Shown: positions 50,151-62,574 of the stretch, in pieces | How the letters are laid out: every line of letters begins with the position of its first letter | How positions within the stretch are numbered: the first letter of the stretch is position 1 | Source of the DNA: Lethocerus indicus | Taxonomy: Eukaryota; Arthropoda; Insecta; Hemiptera; Belostomatidae | Direction of reading: 5' to 3' | DNA length: 64,000 nt | Assembly (NCBI GenBank): GCA_019843655.1 | Contig: JACDQD010000010.1 | Location: 8,973,637 to 9,037,636, forward strand | Program-made: the position numbers and the translations under genes | Notes under the pieces: model-generated | What the model was told of the DNA's origin: nothing | The model's input: only the letters and a program-made list of their open reading frames with translations | The model's database searches: none

Positions 50151-51141
50151 GACCCGCATTACGCGAATTTCAGCAAGAGAGAGAGGGAGAGTGAATATTT
50201 TAACTAATCCCTTCTTTTTTTCTTTGCGCCAGATTACGACCTGCTCCGTTTTCCTTTTCGTGAAAATATTAATGAAAAGGGGATCAAACGTGATGTCTAT
50301 AGTTTCAATGTCGAATAGGGATTCATAGAAAGAAAAATTGTTCAGAGTCGCAGTGGAGAAATCAAACCTCAGTTGGTTCATTGAATCAGACATGAAAAAT
50401 ATCTTTATAAAACATGGCATTAATCAAGTACAGAATTTTTTTGTTGTGATAATTTATTATAACTTCCAAAGACGAAGGTAGAAAACCTAGAACAATTGTT
50501 AAACGGGATTAAGAAATATAACTTCAAACCGAAAGAGGGCGCCCACGAAGGGGCGGAAACTTGTTATCTATACTTATTTTTTCATCTCCCTTCAACGTCT
50601 CTTAGCGGGGTATAAACATTTTCCCCGTTTATGCTGATCGGATCCTGTGAAGGGGGCGCTGGGACCGGGCAGATGCCTCTTTGGAAACTTTTTTTCAACT
50701 TTAATTCCACTCCGAGTTCCTTTTTAAGTAACTCGGAATGTAAATGCATTTTTGTGTTTCGCCCGCCGGCCGGATGAAAAAATGGGGCGCCAATTCAAAA
50801 AAGCGGTATTTTTTCATTCTATTCCTAACCAAGCAGTCCGACGATTCCGGAGCATTTAGTACAATTCTTGTTTTCAGACCGCCGAAATTCAGTTCTATTC
50901 ATTTACCGTTCCAATTCTCGGCATTCGGTTTTATTATGCATGTCGTACTGAGCATTAATGGTAAATATATTGCACAACATTGCCACGTAGGAGATAATAA
51001 ATAAAACGCGCACCATACGACATGATAATATGTATGATATTTACAATCAATGTATTATGCTTTTAAATATATAGATAGCCTTGATGAAATTAGTGTTATG
51101 TATGATCCCATCCGTGAGAAGTGATTGAAGTTGGAATGAAC

Positions 51142-51290
51142 TCAGCCAGGCATAAATAGCGAAATAATATCAGTAAATTGCGGGGGGGTTACTAATGTTA
51201 CTGTTACATGTGATTCACTGATCTCTAACAAAACATCACCAGACCAGTTTTGTCTTCTCATTACTACTAGTCCTGTTCTTATTATGGAAA
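51142..51290 (-). CDS. Candidate terminal exon, 49 codons
   Basis: Acceptor CTGTTACTATCTTTCACAG on the minus strand. The frame runs SIIRTGLVVMRRQNWSGD, then VLLEISESHVTVTLVTPP, to a TGA stop. The codon use is that of AT-rich coding DNA and the region is not a CpG island, unlike most other candidates. No AATAAA follows closely. The family is unknown. Confidence 0.2.
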
Positions 51291-51469
51291 CTGTGAAAGA
51301 TAGTAACAGTGTAGGGGGGTGCTTCATGGGATTCTGACATGAGTAGGTACACAAAAACCCGACACTATCCCATCTACGTTAAGGGAATTAACATGACATA
51401 AACCCTTAACAATCCTATTTATAAATAGTGCTGACTCGGCGAGTAACTTGGCAAAGTGCAAAAACATAT

Positions 51470-52300
51470 TTCGCAGGGGGGGCGTCAAATGGGGTCTAAC
51501 TCCCGGCAGAAGGCCACCACGAACAGAAATCTGGGACCTCCCTTAGAAAATAAAACCCTCACTCAGAGAAAGCGAGTAGGGGCCGACTCCCAGGAATGAG
51601 TTACAAGCGAAACCAATTAGCGGGGGCCCGAGTCCCTCAGAGAGCGGGACTTATTCGGGACCGAACCCCCCGGGGGCGGCGCCCCCCACACAAGTTCACT
51701 TACTTTACCCCGGCGGTCCCTTGTTTTTGTCCCCCTAACCCGTTGTCGACAAGGGCTATACTCTCCCCTTTCTCTGTTGTTTTCGGTGAAAATAAATTCG
51801 GGGCGAGAGACCAAAAGGGAGAGATCCCGGACTGGAAACTGGTGGGAATCCATTGGAAGTCAAGTTACTTAACGTTCCCTATACTCTCCAGACATTCCGT
51901 AGTTTCTGATTCCCCAAAGAAAATCGAAATTCCCTCAAATAGAATTAAATAAAAATTAAATTTTCAAGCGAGTGTTGCCATATTATTTGCATGAAGAATC
52001 CCACCTAATAAAAGGCCCTCGGGGCTCTTTGAACGCTCCTTATGATAATTGCTCCTTCCCACCCACGCCCCATCCCAAAATGGCCACTGGCCTGTCTTCT
52101 CCTTTTATTTCAATTAATAACGCCATAAATATCAATTCGCGGGAGCAAGAAATTTAGGATGTAAAACTCGAAATAAATAAAACATAATTCAAGGTCCCTT
52201 CCCCCGGAACAAGGCGTTTTAATACTCCGAGTTATTTAGCCCCGCGGCGATAAATAATGGGGATTTCTCTTAATGCCCGCTTTTCCTTAAGAAGGTAGAA
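51470..52300. other. GC-rich islands
   Basis: 51470-51870 and 52010-52090 are GC-rich with G and C runs. A 118-codon frame on the plus strand (51596-51952) has no ATG context or splice support and overlaps a minus-strand frame. Confidence 0.4.
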
Positions 52301-54726
52301 CCGGCTTCTCTTAAAACACTCCCTCCAATAAAGTAGATACAGAATTAAGGAGGGGAGAGCTTTTTTTATCTTATTTCATTCGTTTCGTCCCCGTTTGCGG
52401 AGTTTTAACGCCGCTGTTTAATTTCGAATTGATTTCGAAACTTCAAACTCTAGTAAAATTTCCCATTTACAGAATTTGAAGGACTCAGACCACTCTTAGA
52501 AATAAAGCAATTTTATTTTACTTTTATTTTCCTCACTGACCTAGGACCGCGTGCTTATCAGTCCCGGGAGAGAGTTTCTTACATTTAATTTATCGGCAAG
52601 GCATAAAGTTTTTACGAGCGATTCCCATCATGCTGCAATTCAACGATACCGTCTGCTGTTTCCAGTTTGCCCAGCTTCTTCCTATCCTCAAAATAGCAGG
52701 ATTAAGTAGTATAATCCACCACCAAGGTTACAATCCACCACCAAGCGGTGGACATGCAGGGTTCAACGTCAGACTGATATTTGGATTCTATAAAAGGATA
52801 TATAGAATCGAGACTGTTATAAACCCAAAGATTTTAATTCATGAACTAATATATATGTGTAAAATCTATCAGGTTATTTAATATCTATATAAATAATATT
52901 GTTATTTAAAAGTGGACATTACTGAGTAATATTAACCTCACCCAAATTATGAATATAATATCGTTTTAGTGAGAGAGTTAAAATGGGTTTTCATGGTAAT
53001 ACGCAAATTGAGTACTGGAATGGAAATATGTTCTCAATAATCCTTTAAAGGAGAGGAGTATAATACATATTACAATTCCATAAATAAATGATACATTCCA
53101 AAGTGCAATGAACAAGATAAATTTCATTTATTTATAATTTATAAAATACACATATTCATGTTTCGTTTCCGTCATCGCTAATCCAGAGGAGATTCTAGAT
53201 TCAAGAGGAGAATATAACGACCTGTAAATTTCAATGTAATAATCCATTGTCTTTAATAGTCGGGGCTCTTTGATACTAGTATTTTAGTAAACTCAAATAC
53301 TAAACCGGTTTCACACCGAAGTTTCCGGACTAACGGAGCATAGAGGAAGGATTTAGAGACATTATACCTACCGATTGGATCATTTTTTAAAAATAATGAC
53401 ATAAAAACATATAACGTATATCTACCATCTATGGTGTCACTGTATCGTATATGTCTATAAGTAAAATTTCAACATGATAATATTGCTGCATTACACCTTT
53501 TTGACTCCATGAATAGGACTTAAATCCAGAAGTAATAATGTTGCGCTCAGGAGTGCTGGCGAAATTCCAATGGTGTAAGTCTGAGCTTTTTGTTGCCGAG
53601 ACTTATTTCACGACTGAAGGTAAAAATTTCCAGAATATTGAATTGTGTCACCTCCATTTCCCAGTTTCTTTCGACGGACCCGACTATAGTAATATAAAGT
53701 GCCTGTTCCTACGTTTTTTAACGTATGTTGTTCACGTTGAAATCATTTAAAATACTAAACTAGAATAATTTCTCCATAAGAAACTGCCTAGTCCCAAAGG
53801 GCCAGGGACTTGATATTTAGGAATAGAATAAATCCCCCTAAAAGGGTGGACATAAATCTGTTTTAAAGTCGTGCTAAACTATTAGCAACAAACATTCATT
53901 CTAACTAAAAAATATGCGCAAGCTTAATCTTACATAGTGCCCCACTACTTCCATTAGTCCGCTTGCACTTGTCGGACGTGCGAAATGCAAGAATGTTTTC
54001 AGTGATATAAATTTCTCAAATAACTTGCTTTTATGTTTTATAAAGGATCTCTGAAGAATATTAAAGAATACATTGAAGCAGTCACATTAGTATGGTTTAT
54101 GCAAGATTCATAAATTATTAATACCTAATATATCAATATTCTAAACGAGACCCCTAGTTAGACTATTACATTTTTCGCGTAAATATTAAATAAAAACATA
54201 ATAGAAAATTTTCCTCCTTTGTTACTGTACATAGTTTCGACAATATTTGATTCATTTGGCTTATACAATTATTTTATTAAAATATTTTAAAATATTTTCC
54301 GTTTCTACTCCCTACATACTATATTGAATATCGACTAGGCCAAAACTTCACAAACACATTCCAAGCCCTTTCAGTATAAAATTATTAATGAATACAAAGA
54401 CCTCATAAGAATTATACTCGGATTTTAACACGGCGGCTCGGCGCCATTCCGGATAGTTTCCATCCCTCGGAGGTCGTTTTACAAACAAACGGCGGACTCT
54501 CAGGGAAAATTATTCAGAGCATTTAATTACCATGGGGGGGAGGGCTTCAAATTATTCCTCCTTGTCCATCCAAGGGGAGGGCATTCACAGGCCCCGCCGT
54601 TGCGGAGCCTACAGACTCGTGTTATTAATAATTCTAGTTCGAGCAAAAATTAAATTACCCCCCTGGGAAATTACGGCCCCTTATATCTTGTAGGAGAGGG
54701 GTTTGGAGTGATGAGAGCAACAACGT

Positions 54727-54729
<3 letters not shown>
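52301..54729. other. AT-rich stretch
   Basis: Contains the period-19 tandem at 52713 and a TAGTATTT/AAATACTA hairpin at about 53276-53302. A 54430-54700 GC-rich patch has no gene. Confidence 0.5.
52713..52750. repeat. Two-unit tandem repeat, period 19
   Basis: AATCCACCACCAAG occurs at 52713-52726 and 52732-52745. The second unit runs into CGGTGG and can fold back on its own CCACC part. Confidence 0.8.

Positions 54730-54775
<46 letters not shown>
54730..54775. repeat. (AG)n microsatellite
   Basis: A pure AG run of 23 units. Confidence 0.97.
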
Positions 54776-54778
<3 letters not shown>

Positions 54779-55845
54779 GAGAGGCACGGGATTATATGTG
54801 TTTACTAACTGAAGGATAATTCACCCACGAGAAAACCTAAACTCTTTCGAAACATTTTTATCATGTATTTGCACGAATTACTTTATTAATATTAATTAAT
54901 TACTATTTTCTCATGTATTACTATACTTTTGTCGTATTTCCAGTAACGGTAACAGTTTTAAAGAACTCTGTTGTATAGTATTTTTGTTGATACTTTCGAA
55001 TAAATGATGTCTTGTAAATTGAGAAGCGTGTACATATTCGATAACCGATTTGGTTTCAACCGACTGTATAGCGGCGTTAAAAATTTAAAAGCCGGCGGAA
55101 ATCCAACGAAGCGCGACGGAGCGGGCGAAATTCGAATCACCCAATAAAAAAAATAAAAACTCGGATTAAAATCGTTTTTTTGAACTATTGACGGATAAAT
55201 TTTCACAGGGGGATGTGAGCTTTTTATTTCATAAAAAAAACTGTGTGAGATTACAAGGAAAACCGTTCCTCCGCTTTTCCTCCACCTTTCGAATAATATG
55301 AAAAATCGAAAAATTATTGCAGTCAATAACTACAATTACATAAGTACGTTATGTTTATAATTACCTACTGATACATTTTTCTACGTAATCAGAAGTCTAT
55401 TGGTAATCGTACAATCGTAATTGCGAAACTGCGTTAATAGTACTACACGAAATCTAACACAGAATCTAACCTATCACCCGCATGATTAATATTTGGGATT
55501 TATTTTGAAATTTTAATCTGATCCGTTGCAGAAATGAACACCCCCGAAGTTTACTTTTCTATAGTTCACGACTCTCGGTCATTTTGTCTCCCCAACTTCC
55601 TGCTGAGCTTGTATGATAAGCTCACCTAATTTGCATACGATTTATCTATTTGGAATTAGTTGGGAGGGTACTGTATCGTTATTGAAAGCCCCCAGCATAA
55701 CTTTGTTCCCCAATGCTCAACATAATCTACTCCCAATGCACACTCTACATCTACTGCCCTACATCTGGAAATAATTATATGAAGATTAAATGAAATTACG
55801 CTGTATTATAATCATGTGCCTTCTTGTAAATTACTGTCTACCTAT
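54776..55845. other. AT-rich stretch left of the MITE
   Basis: A 122-codon minus-strand frame (55326-54958) is T-rich and unsupported. Nothing else. Confidence 0.5.
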
Positions 55846-55849
55846 TTAA

Positions 55850-56024
55850 CCCTCTATGGGCAGAATTTTTATTTTAAATCCAAAAAAAATTTGATATTGA
55901 TATTGGTTGTCTTGACAACGTTATAGGATTAAGTTTGCGCCATCTCACTAAAAAAGCTATAATTATTTGGTAAAATCTCGATAAATTGAAATGTGAACTG
56001 AAAGTTACAAGGGCCCATAGAGGG
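55850..56024. mobile_element. piggyBac-type MITE, 175 bp
   Basis: The element is bounded by TTAA on both sides (55846-55849 and 56025-56028), the target site of piggyBac transposases. Its 12-bp terminal inverted repeats are perfect: CCCTCTATGGGC at 55850-55861 and GCCCATAGAGGG at 56013-56024. With TTAA included, 16 bases pair exactly. The interior is AT-rich, has no open frame, and holds a small hairpin (GTTGTC TT GACAAC near 55907). It therefore cannot mobilise itself and would need a transposase supplied elsewhere. Perfect termini and an intact duplicated TTAA suggest a fairly recent insertion. Confidence 0.85.
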
Positions 56025-56264
56025 TTAAAGTACTAGGAGAACATCCCGACGTCAATAGGAAGGCAGTGGCCAAATCCCTCTGAATGGAAATCCCTACATA
56101 ATCAGCTTATGTTAACAACTGCGATTGTTAGTATTCATAAATGTAATACAGCTTTAATTACCAGAATGAAAATATGTAACAATAATAATAATTATACTGT
56201 TAATAATCGGGTAATATTTTGAGGGAAACCTCAGCAGGTGTTGTACCCCTTAATTGTTAGTGAT

Positions 56265-56410
56265 CCTTCAGTGTTTTTGGAGAACACTTGAGCAAGTTCC
56301 AGTAGAAAGGTTTATTCCCTTCCCCAATGGAACTCCCCTGGGTGTGGCCTGCTTCAGACATTTCGAACTCTTACTGGTACCATCATCAACTGAGTTCGAG
56401 TCAACGGCAA
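56265..56410 (-). mobile_element. Hammerhead-bearing repeat copy B, decayed
   Basis: This is a second member of the family at 60305-60425, about 4 kb away and in the same orientation. On the minus strand the ribozyme reads TTGATGA (56389-56383), then T, GGTACC, loop AGTAAGA, GTTC, GAAA (56364-56361) and TGTC. The first core C has become T, and stem II is damaged (GGTACC against GTTC instead of GGAAC against GTTCC). The 7-base loop, the GAAA block and the GTC cleavage triplet are retained. The invariant C-to-T change alone should abolish or strongly reduce cleavage. The homology extends on the plus-strand left side through the TCCCCTGGG and AGAAAGGTTT words. A local hairpin (AGTGTT and AACACT, near 56270-56288) is private to this copy. 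Confidence 0.6.
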
Positions 56411-57010
56411 GTATTTTCCAAAAACTGAATGAATCTCGTACAGATGGGAGGTGAAAACCTGGTGCCCTAGTTAGACCCATAGTATCGCGCGATCTTACAG
56501 GAAGTTAGATAGGAGAATAGACCTTCAATAAACATAATTAACCGGGCGTCCATAATCTCATTGATACATGCTCACTGTATGTGTTGCAATATTCAAGTGT
56601 TGAGGGTTATATTTAGTTTTATTCCACTATATTATGGACAGTATGCTTTTTCCGAAGAGTCGGATATTCGGGTTAAGCACCTCTTGCACATAAGAGTTGG
56701 AGGTGACGTGGCTGGGGTAAGAGGGATGTTGCCGGGCACTCAATTTCTCGAATCGCTCGAATAAAAACCCCGCGGAATAACAAACCGACAGCGCCAATTC
56801 CACGAATTAGGGCAAATGACGAGGGTCGGATAAAAATGCGTAATTAAGGTTCGGAGGGAGATACTCAGACGGGCGAGGGAGGGGAGTGGGTGGCGGGTGG
56901 CCATACTGGCTATGACATCCAATTTAGCGGAACCAATCTACTTGCAAATTTAGCGTCGAATAAATGACCACCGATTTATATCGGGAGGGGGTTCTGCGGT
57001 CCCTTTCTAT

Positions 57011-58900
<1,890 letters not shown>

Positions 58901-60120
58901 GAGCTCTCTGTAATTGGTTTAGTGGAGTTGGGGCCCAATGCATGGCCGGCTGCAATAACAGTGCCGTGTGACGTCGGTCAGGCGAAACCGGATATAACAA
59001 GCATTCGAGTCTATCTCGCGGTCACACGCCCTAATATTTCGGCCCTCGGTTCAAGATCGCCAAATCGGTCCGTCCGGAAATCTCGCGCTCACTTATCTCG
59101 AACGAAAATAACTAAGGTCGGGGGTTTCGTTAATTGAATCAACGGTTGAATTGATCACGTACAACTGGGTGGGTCGGCGGCATAAAGTTAAGGACAAGAG
59201 ACAAGTCTGTGTGTCGGCCGGAGGTACTCCGCAGAGATAAGGCGCCCCCTGAAATTCAAATTAGACCGACTCGCTGCCGTAATGGCAACCCGTGTTTCCT
59301 CGTGCCCGCTCACAAACCCGTTCCCGACTGATACCGAACATTCCCCGCGGTACCAACCGACGGTCTAATAAGACCGGCAATTGTTTTTCCCTGATATATC
59401 CGCTCAAAATTGTTTTCATACGTTCAGCTGGCGATAATTCCTCTACACTATTACCCCCAAAAACCTTATGCTCATATTATAAATTTGTAATTAATATTGC
59501 GTCAACCGATTCATTTTTTGTTGAACACACACAATTCAATCATCAGAATGTACCTGCATGAAATTTCTTAATGGTATAATTCCGTGCCTTCGAACTTCGG
59601 AATAAAATAAAATGATGAAAAAATTAGTTTCAGGAATTGAATACGTATAAGTTCATACCGCTAGATGAACTACTGAATATTTGATCATTGAGTTTAATAG
59701 AGCAAAGTATCTAGTAGTTGTCGTGAAACAAAGGAAACAAAATGTCAGTCGTGGGGCTGAAGATCAGTTAGAGGGACTCGAAGGGCCAATACCGCAAATT
59801 GCCGGTTGAGCCGTGTCCCGTATCTCGGGCTCGTTTTGCCCGAGTTCTCTCTTGCGTCACTTTTATTGAGGCGGGGGCCTCCTCTCTATCCACTCGCCGG
59901 CGCCCAATAAAAGTTGATAACGGGCGGGACACGCCGGGCGATAAGGGTAGAGGTGTGTCCCCGCGACCGCCGATTCATCAAGCAGTTCATCAAATAAAAC
60001 TTTGCCGCTCGGTTTAATGTCTCCGGGGGGTTCGCGGCCTTCCGCTAAGTTTGGACCGCCCGACTCGGAAACTTCCCCGCGGGATGTAAGCTATCGGGAA
60101 ATGCCCGTTTCGGAAGTTTA
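58901..60120. other. Two CpG-rich islands
   Basis: 58910-59380 and 59780-60110. The second holds a perfect hairpin, CTCGGGC and GCCCGAG, at about 59825-59845. Frames of 70-98 codons lack signals. Confidence 0.4.
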
Positions 60121-60304
60121 TTACGAGTTGTGTTATCTCAGTTTGAAGTAAACCGTAAATAGCCGGCAAAACTTTTTTGTTATTCATAATTGTTAGTACT
60201 GACCTCAATATGAGAAATATGAACCATATTCTTAGTATTACACTTAATTTATGAAATGAATATTTATACCTGTACTTGTAGTTGACCCCCTGCTAGTCCG
60301 GGAT

Positions 60305-60425
60305 TTTTCCTGTATTTGGAAACCACCTAAACGAGCTGAAGGGTTTTTGCTCGTTTCCCCTGGGGCCCTGCCGACGTTTCGGAACTCTTACTGTTCCATC
60401 ATCAGTGTCGGACCAGGAGGGATTT
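60305..60425 (-). mobile_element. Hammerhead-bearing repeat copy A (Penelope-like remnant)
   Basis: The DNA around the ribozyme aligns with a second copy at 56265-56410. Shared blocks on the plus strand, in order, are a TGTNTTTGGA word, a GAAAGGTTT/GAAGGGTTT word, TCCCCTGGG, ACRTTTCG, AACTCTTACTG and CCATCATCA. The spacing differs by small indels, as expected for old copies of one dispersed repeat. Hammerheads in this setting are known from Penelope-like retroelements and small non-autonomous relatives. No reverse transcriptase or GIY-YIG coding sequence was seen nearby, so this is a terminal fragment, a solo repeat or a non-autonomous element. A perfect 8-bp hairpin (60329-60336 with 60349-60356) lies just downstream of the cleavage site on the minus strand and is not kept in copy B. 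Confidence 0.6.
60359..60417 (-). ncRNA. Hammerhead ribozyme motif (type I-like)
   Basis: Read on the minus strand, the core CTGATGA (60405-60399) is followed by one extra T, a perfect 5-bp stem II (GGAAC 60397-60393 with GTTCC 60385-60381) closed by the 7-base loop AGTAAGA, and then GAAA (60380-60377). The next bases, ACGTC, place the predicted self-cleavage site after GTC, between 60373 and 60372. ACGT here is a palindrome. Family knowledge: hammerheads of Penelope-like elements have very short stem III and may work as dimers, which a palindromic stem III allows. The outer part of stem I pairs CCTGG (60417-60413) with CCAGG (60363-60359), but the bases next to the core pair poorly, so activity is uncertain. 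The role in the family is self-cleavage of element RNA. A chance match to both invariant blocks plus a perfect stem II is unlikely. Confidence 0.75.
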
Positions 60426-62517
60426 TATTTGAGATGTAATATTTCAGCAAATTGTTAGGACAGATAATTATAAATGATAACAAATGTTCGTGAAAAGAAT
60501 ACTTTTATAAATACCAAATGAACTTTATTTTTTTAATATTTAAAACATGGACTTGGATTACTCAGTACTAAATAACATGAAATATAACAAGACACTAGTT
60601 CGATTAGTTTCAATCTGTTAAAACCACGTCTCTAAATATCGACCTTAGCTCATAAAAGTAGTTTTGCAATTTACACACTTTTACATGTCCCATCGAAACC
60701 CACCGAAATGTAATAGTTTAATGCGACTCGCCTTTCGATAGAACGTTTTCACACTGGAAGTATGACATGCAATGTATGGCTCTCGATGAATTGTTCATGT
60801 TACATAGGAAAATTTGACGCCAGATCAATCACGAAGTTCCGCCTCATGTATAATATTCATGAGGTAAGTTCAGGAAGTTAACCTAGTTTGAACAGAAGCT
60901 ATCACCGCTCGTGGACATCACACGACGAGAATATTTTTACCTTTTTTATTACTTTCTTATTGCTTTTAATTGTTACCAAAATATCTATTGATAAGAAGCG
61001 GAATGACATAGTTCATGAAATAAAGTAGTTCCCCAAATACATTGTTGGCAAAATTCCGCAATAACAAATAGTTCTGTAATAATAGAAATGGGATAGAGCT
61101 CCTAGTATTGAGTTCAGTTTGATCTATAATTCTGTTTCTTGACTCGAGAAGAAACTCTGAAAACAGAATTCGCGGGTAATTGGATTCAGGGAATCAGATA
61201 AGCGAAGTAAACTTAGTAGGCTCGCGAACACATATCCACTCTATGAGTTCTATTCCCTACTGAACTGGTTAGGAGTCGGTTGATGCGGGTAATTAATATT
61301 ACTCGGTCGGAACAGAATCTTTCAATACCCACAGTACTAGGCGGATCATACCGGAAAGCAATAATTCGAATTCCGATAGCGAAAACCATTACTCGTTTAT
61401 CATCTATTTATTTAGAGTGTCACTAAAACCCGAGTGGAATCTGCTGCCACATACGCAATAAAATGTTATATATGTTGGCAGTAATTTGGCAGTGAATTGT
61501 CAACAACCACACGTAGGAAAAAGAGAATTACTAGGCGCACTACTTTTACTTCCGGCTATACGATTGCCTTAAACCGGAATGCGAAAAAAATCTGCACTGC
61601 AGAAAATGCCGAGGGGGGGTGGAATTAATTCTGATGAAAAAATTGCAGTCGTTAAATTGCTCCGCCTGTAAAGCGGAAAAACAACCGTACACTGGAAATG
61701 GGGAAAGGTAAATTGGACCGAAGAGCACGGAAGCATAATGGAGAATACAATAATTTGAGACCCTATAATCGTAACCAGTCAAACTTTGCAGTAGGGATCG
61801 GATTCAATGTCGTTAAACGCTGAATGGCGCAGGATAATCAAGGTGCTCGCTAGGTTAATTAGCTGGTATTGGAGAAAAAGGAAAACTAGAAAAATGTCAT
61901 TTCTGTAGATCGTTATCGTTGTGTCCATTCAAAGAAAATACCGACTTGCGAATTTTAAAAGCGTTAAATAGAGTACACACAGATTGTCCTAGTCCGCGAT
62001 TCAACCAGATAAGACGGTTTGACCGTCATATTGTGAATTTGTTGATAATATAACATTTTTCGAAATGAATTTACTAGTATTAAGCTCACAAAGTGTTATC
62101 CTAACGTTGAAACTTTTTATATACACCATAACAAATACAACCGCCATTGTACCTATAACTAGTAATAGTTGATTGTACAAAAAAAAAGTTAAAAAAAAAC
62201 CATAACAAATATCATTGACTAAATATATTAAATAAATTTTATTTAATAAAATAAAACTAGACTATTTAATAAAAATTGAACAAGATTATTTGGGGCCGTT
62301 ACTGCACCAGCATTCATATGAAAGGTCAACTCTGAAGTCCAGTTAGTTACAAGCTTGTGCGGACGCATGTGGTGTCAGAATTAAAATGTAGTTAACCCAA
62401 AATTTGAAATCGAATAAGTTTATAGAAATAAGCATCTAAAAAAGGAAGTCATAAAGCATAACTCTACAATAGTACGTTTAAATTATTGCTAACTCTTATT
62501 AATTCAAAACATACAAA

Positions 62518-62522
<5 letters not shown>
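60426..62522. other. AT-rich stretch, nothing recognised
   Basis: TTGGCAGT is directly repeated near 61475-61494. A GAG|GTAAGT donor-like site at 60865 has no coding frame before it. Confidence 0.55.

Positions 62523-62571
<49 letters not shown>
62523..62571. repeat. (TA)n microsatellite
   Basis: A pure TA run of about 24 units. Confidence 0.97.

Positions 62572-62574
<3 letters not shown>

Noticed and set aside
49932..50420. 162-codon minus-strand frame
   Set aside because: One of the longest frames in the window, but within chance range, crosses an island boundary, and shows no recognisable motif, splice or start support.
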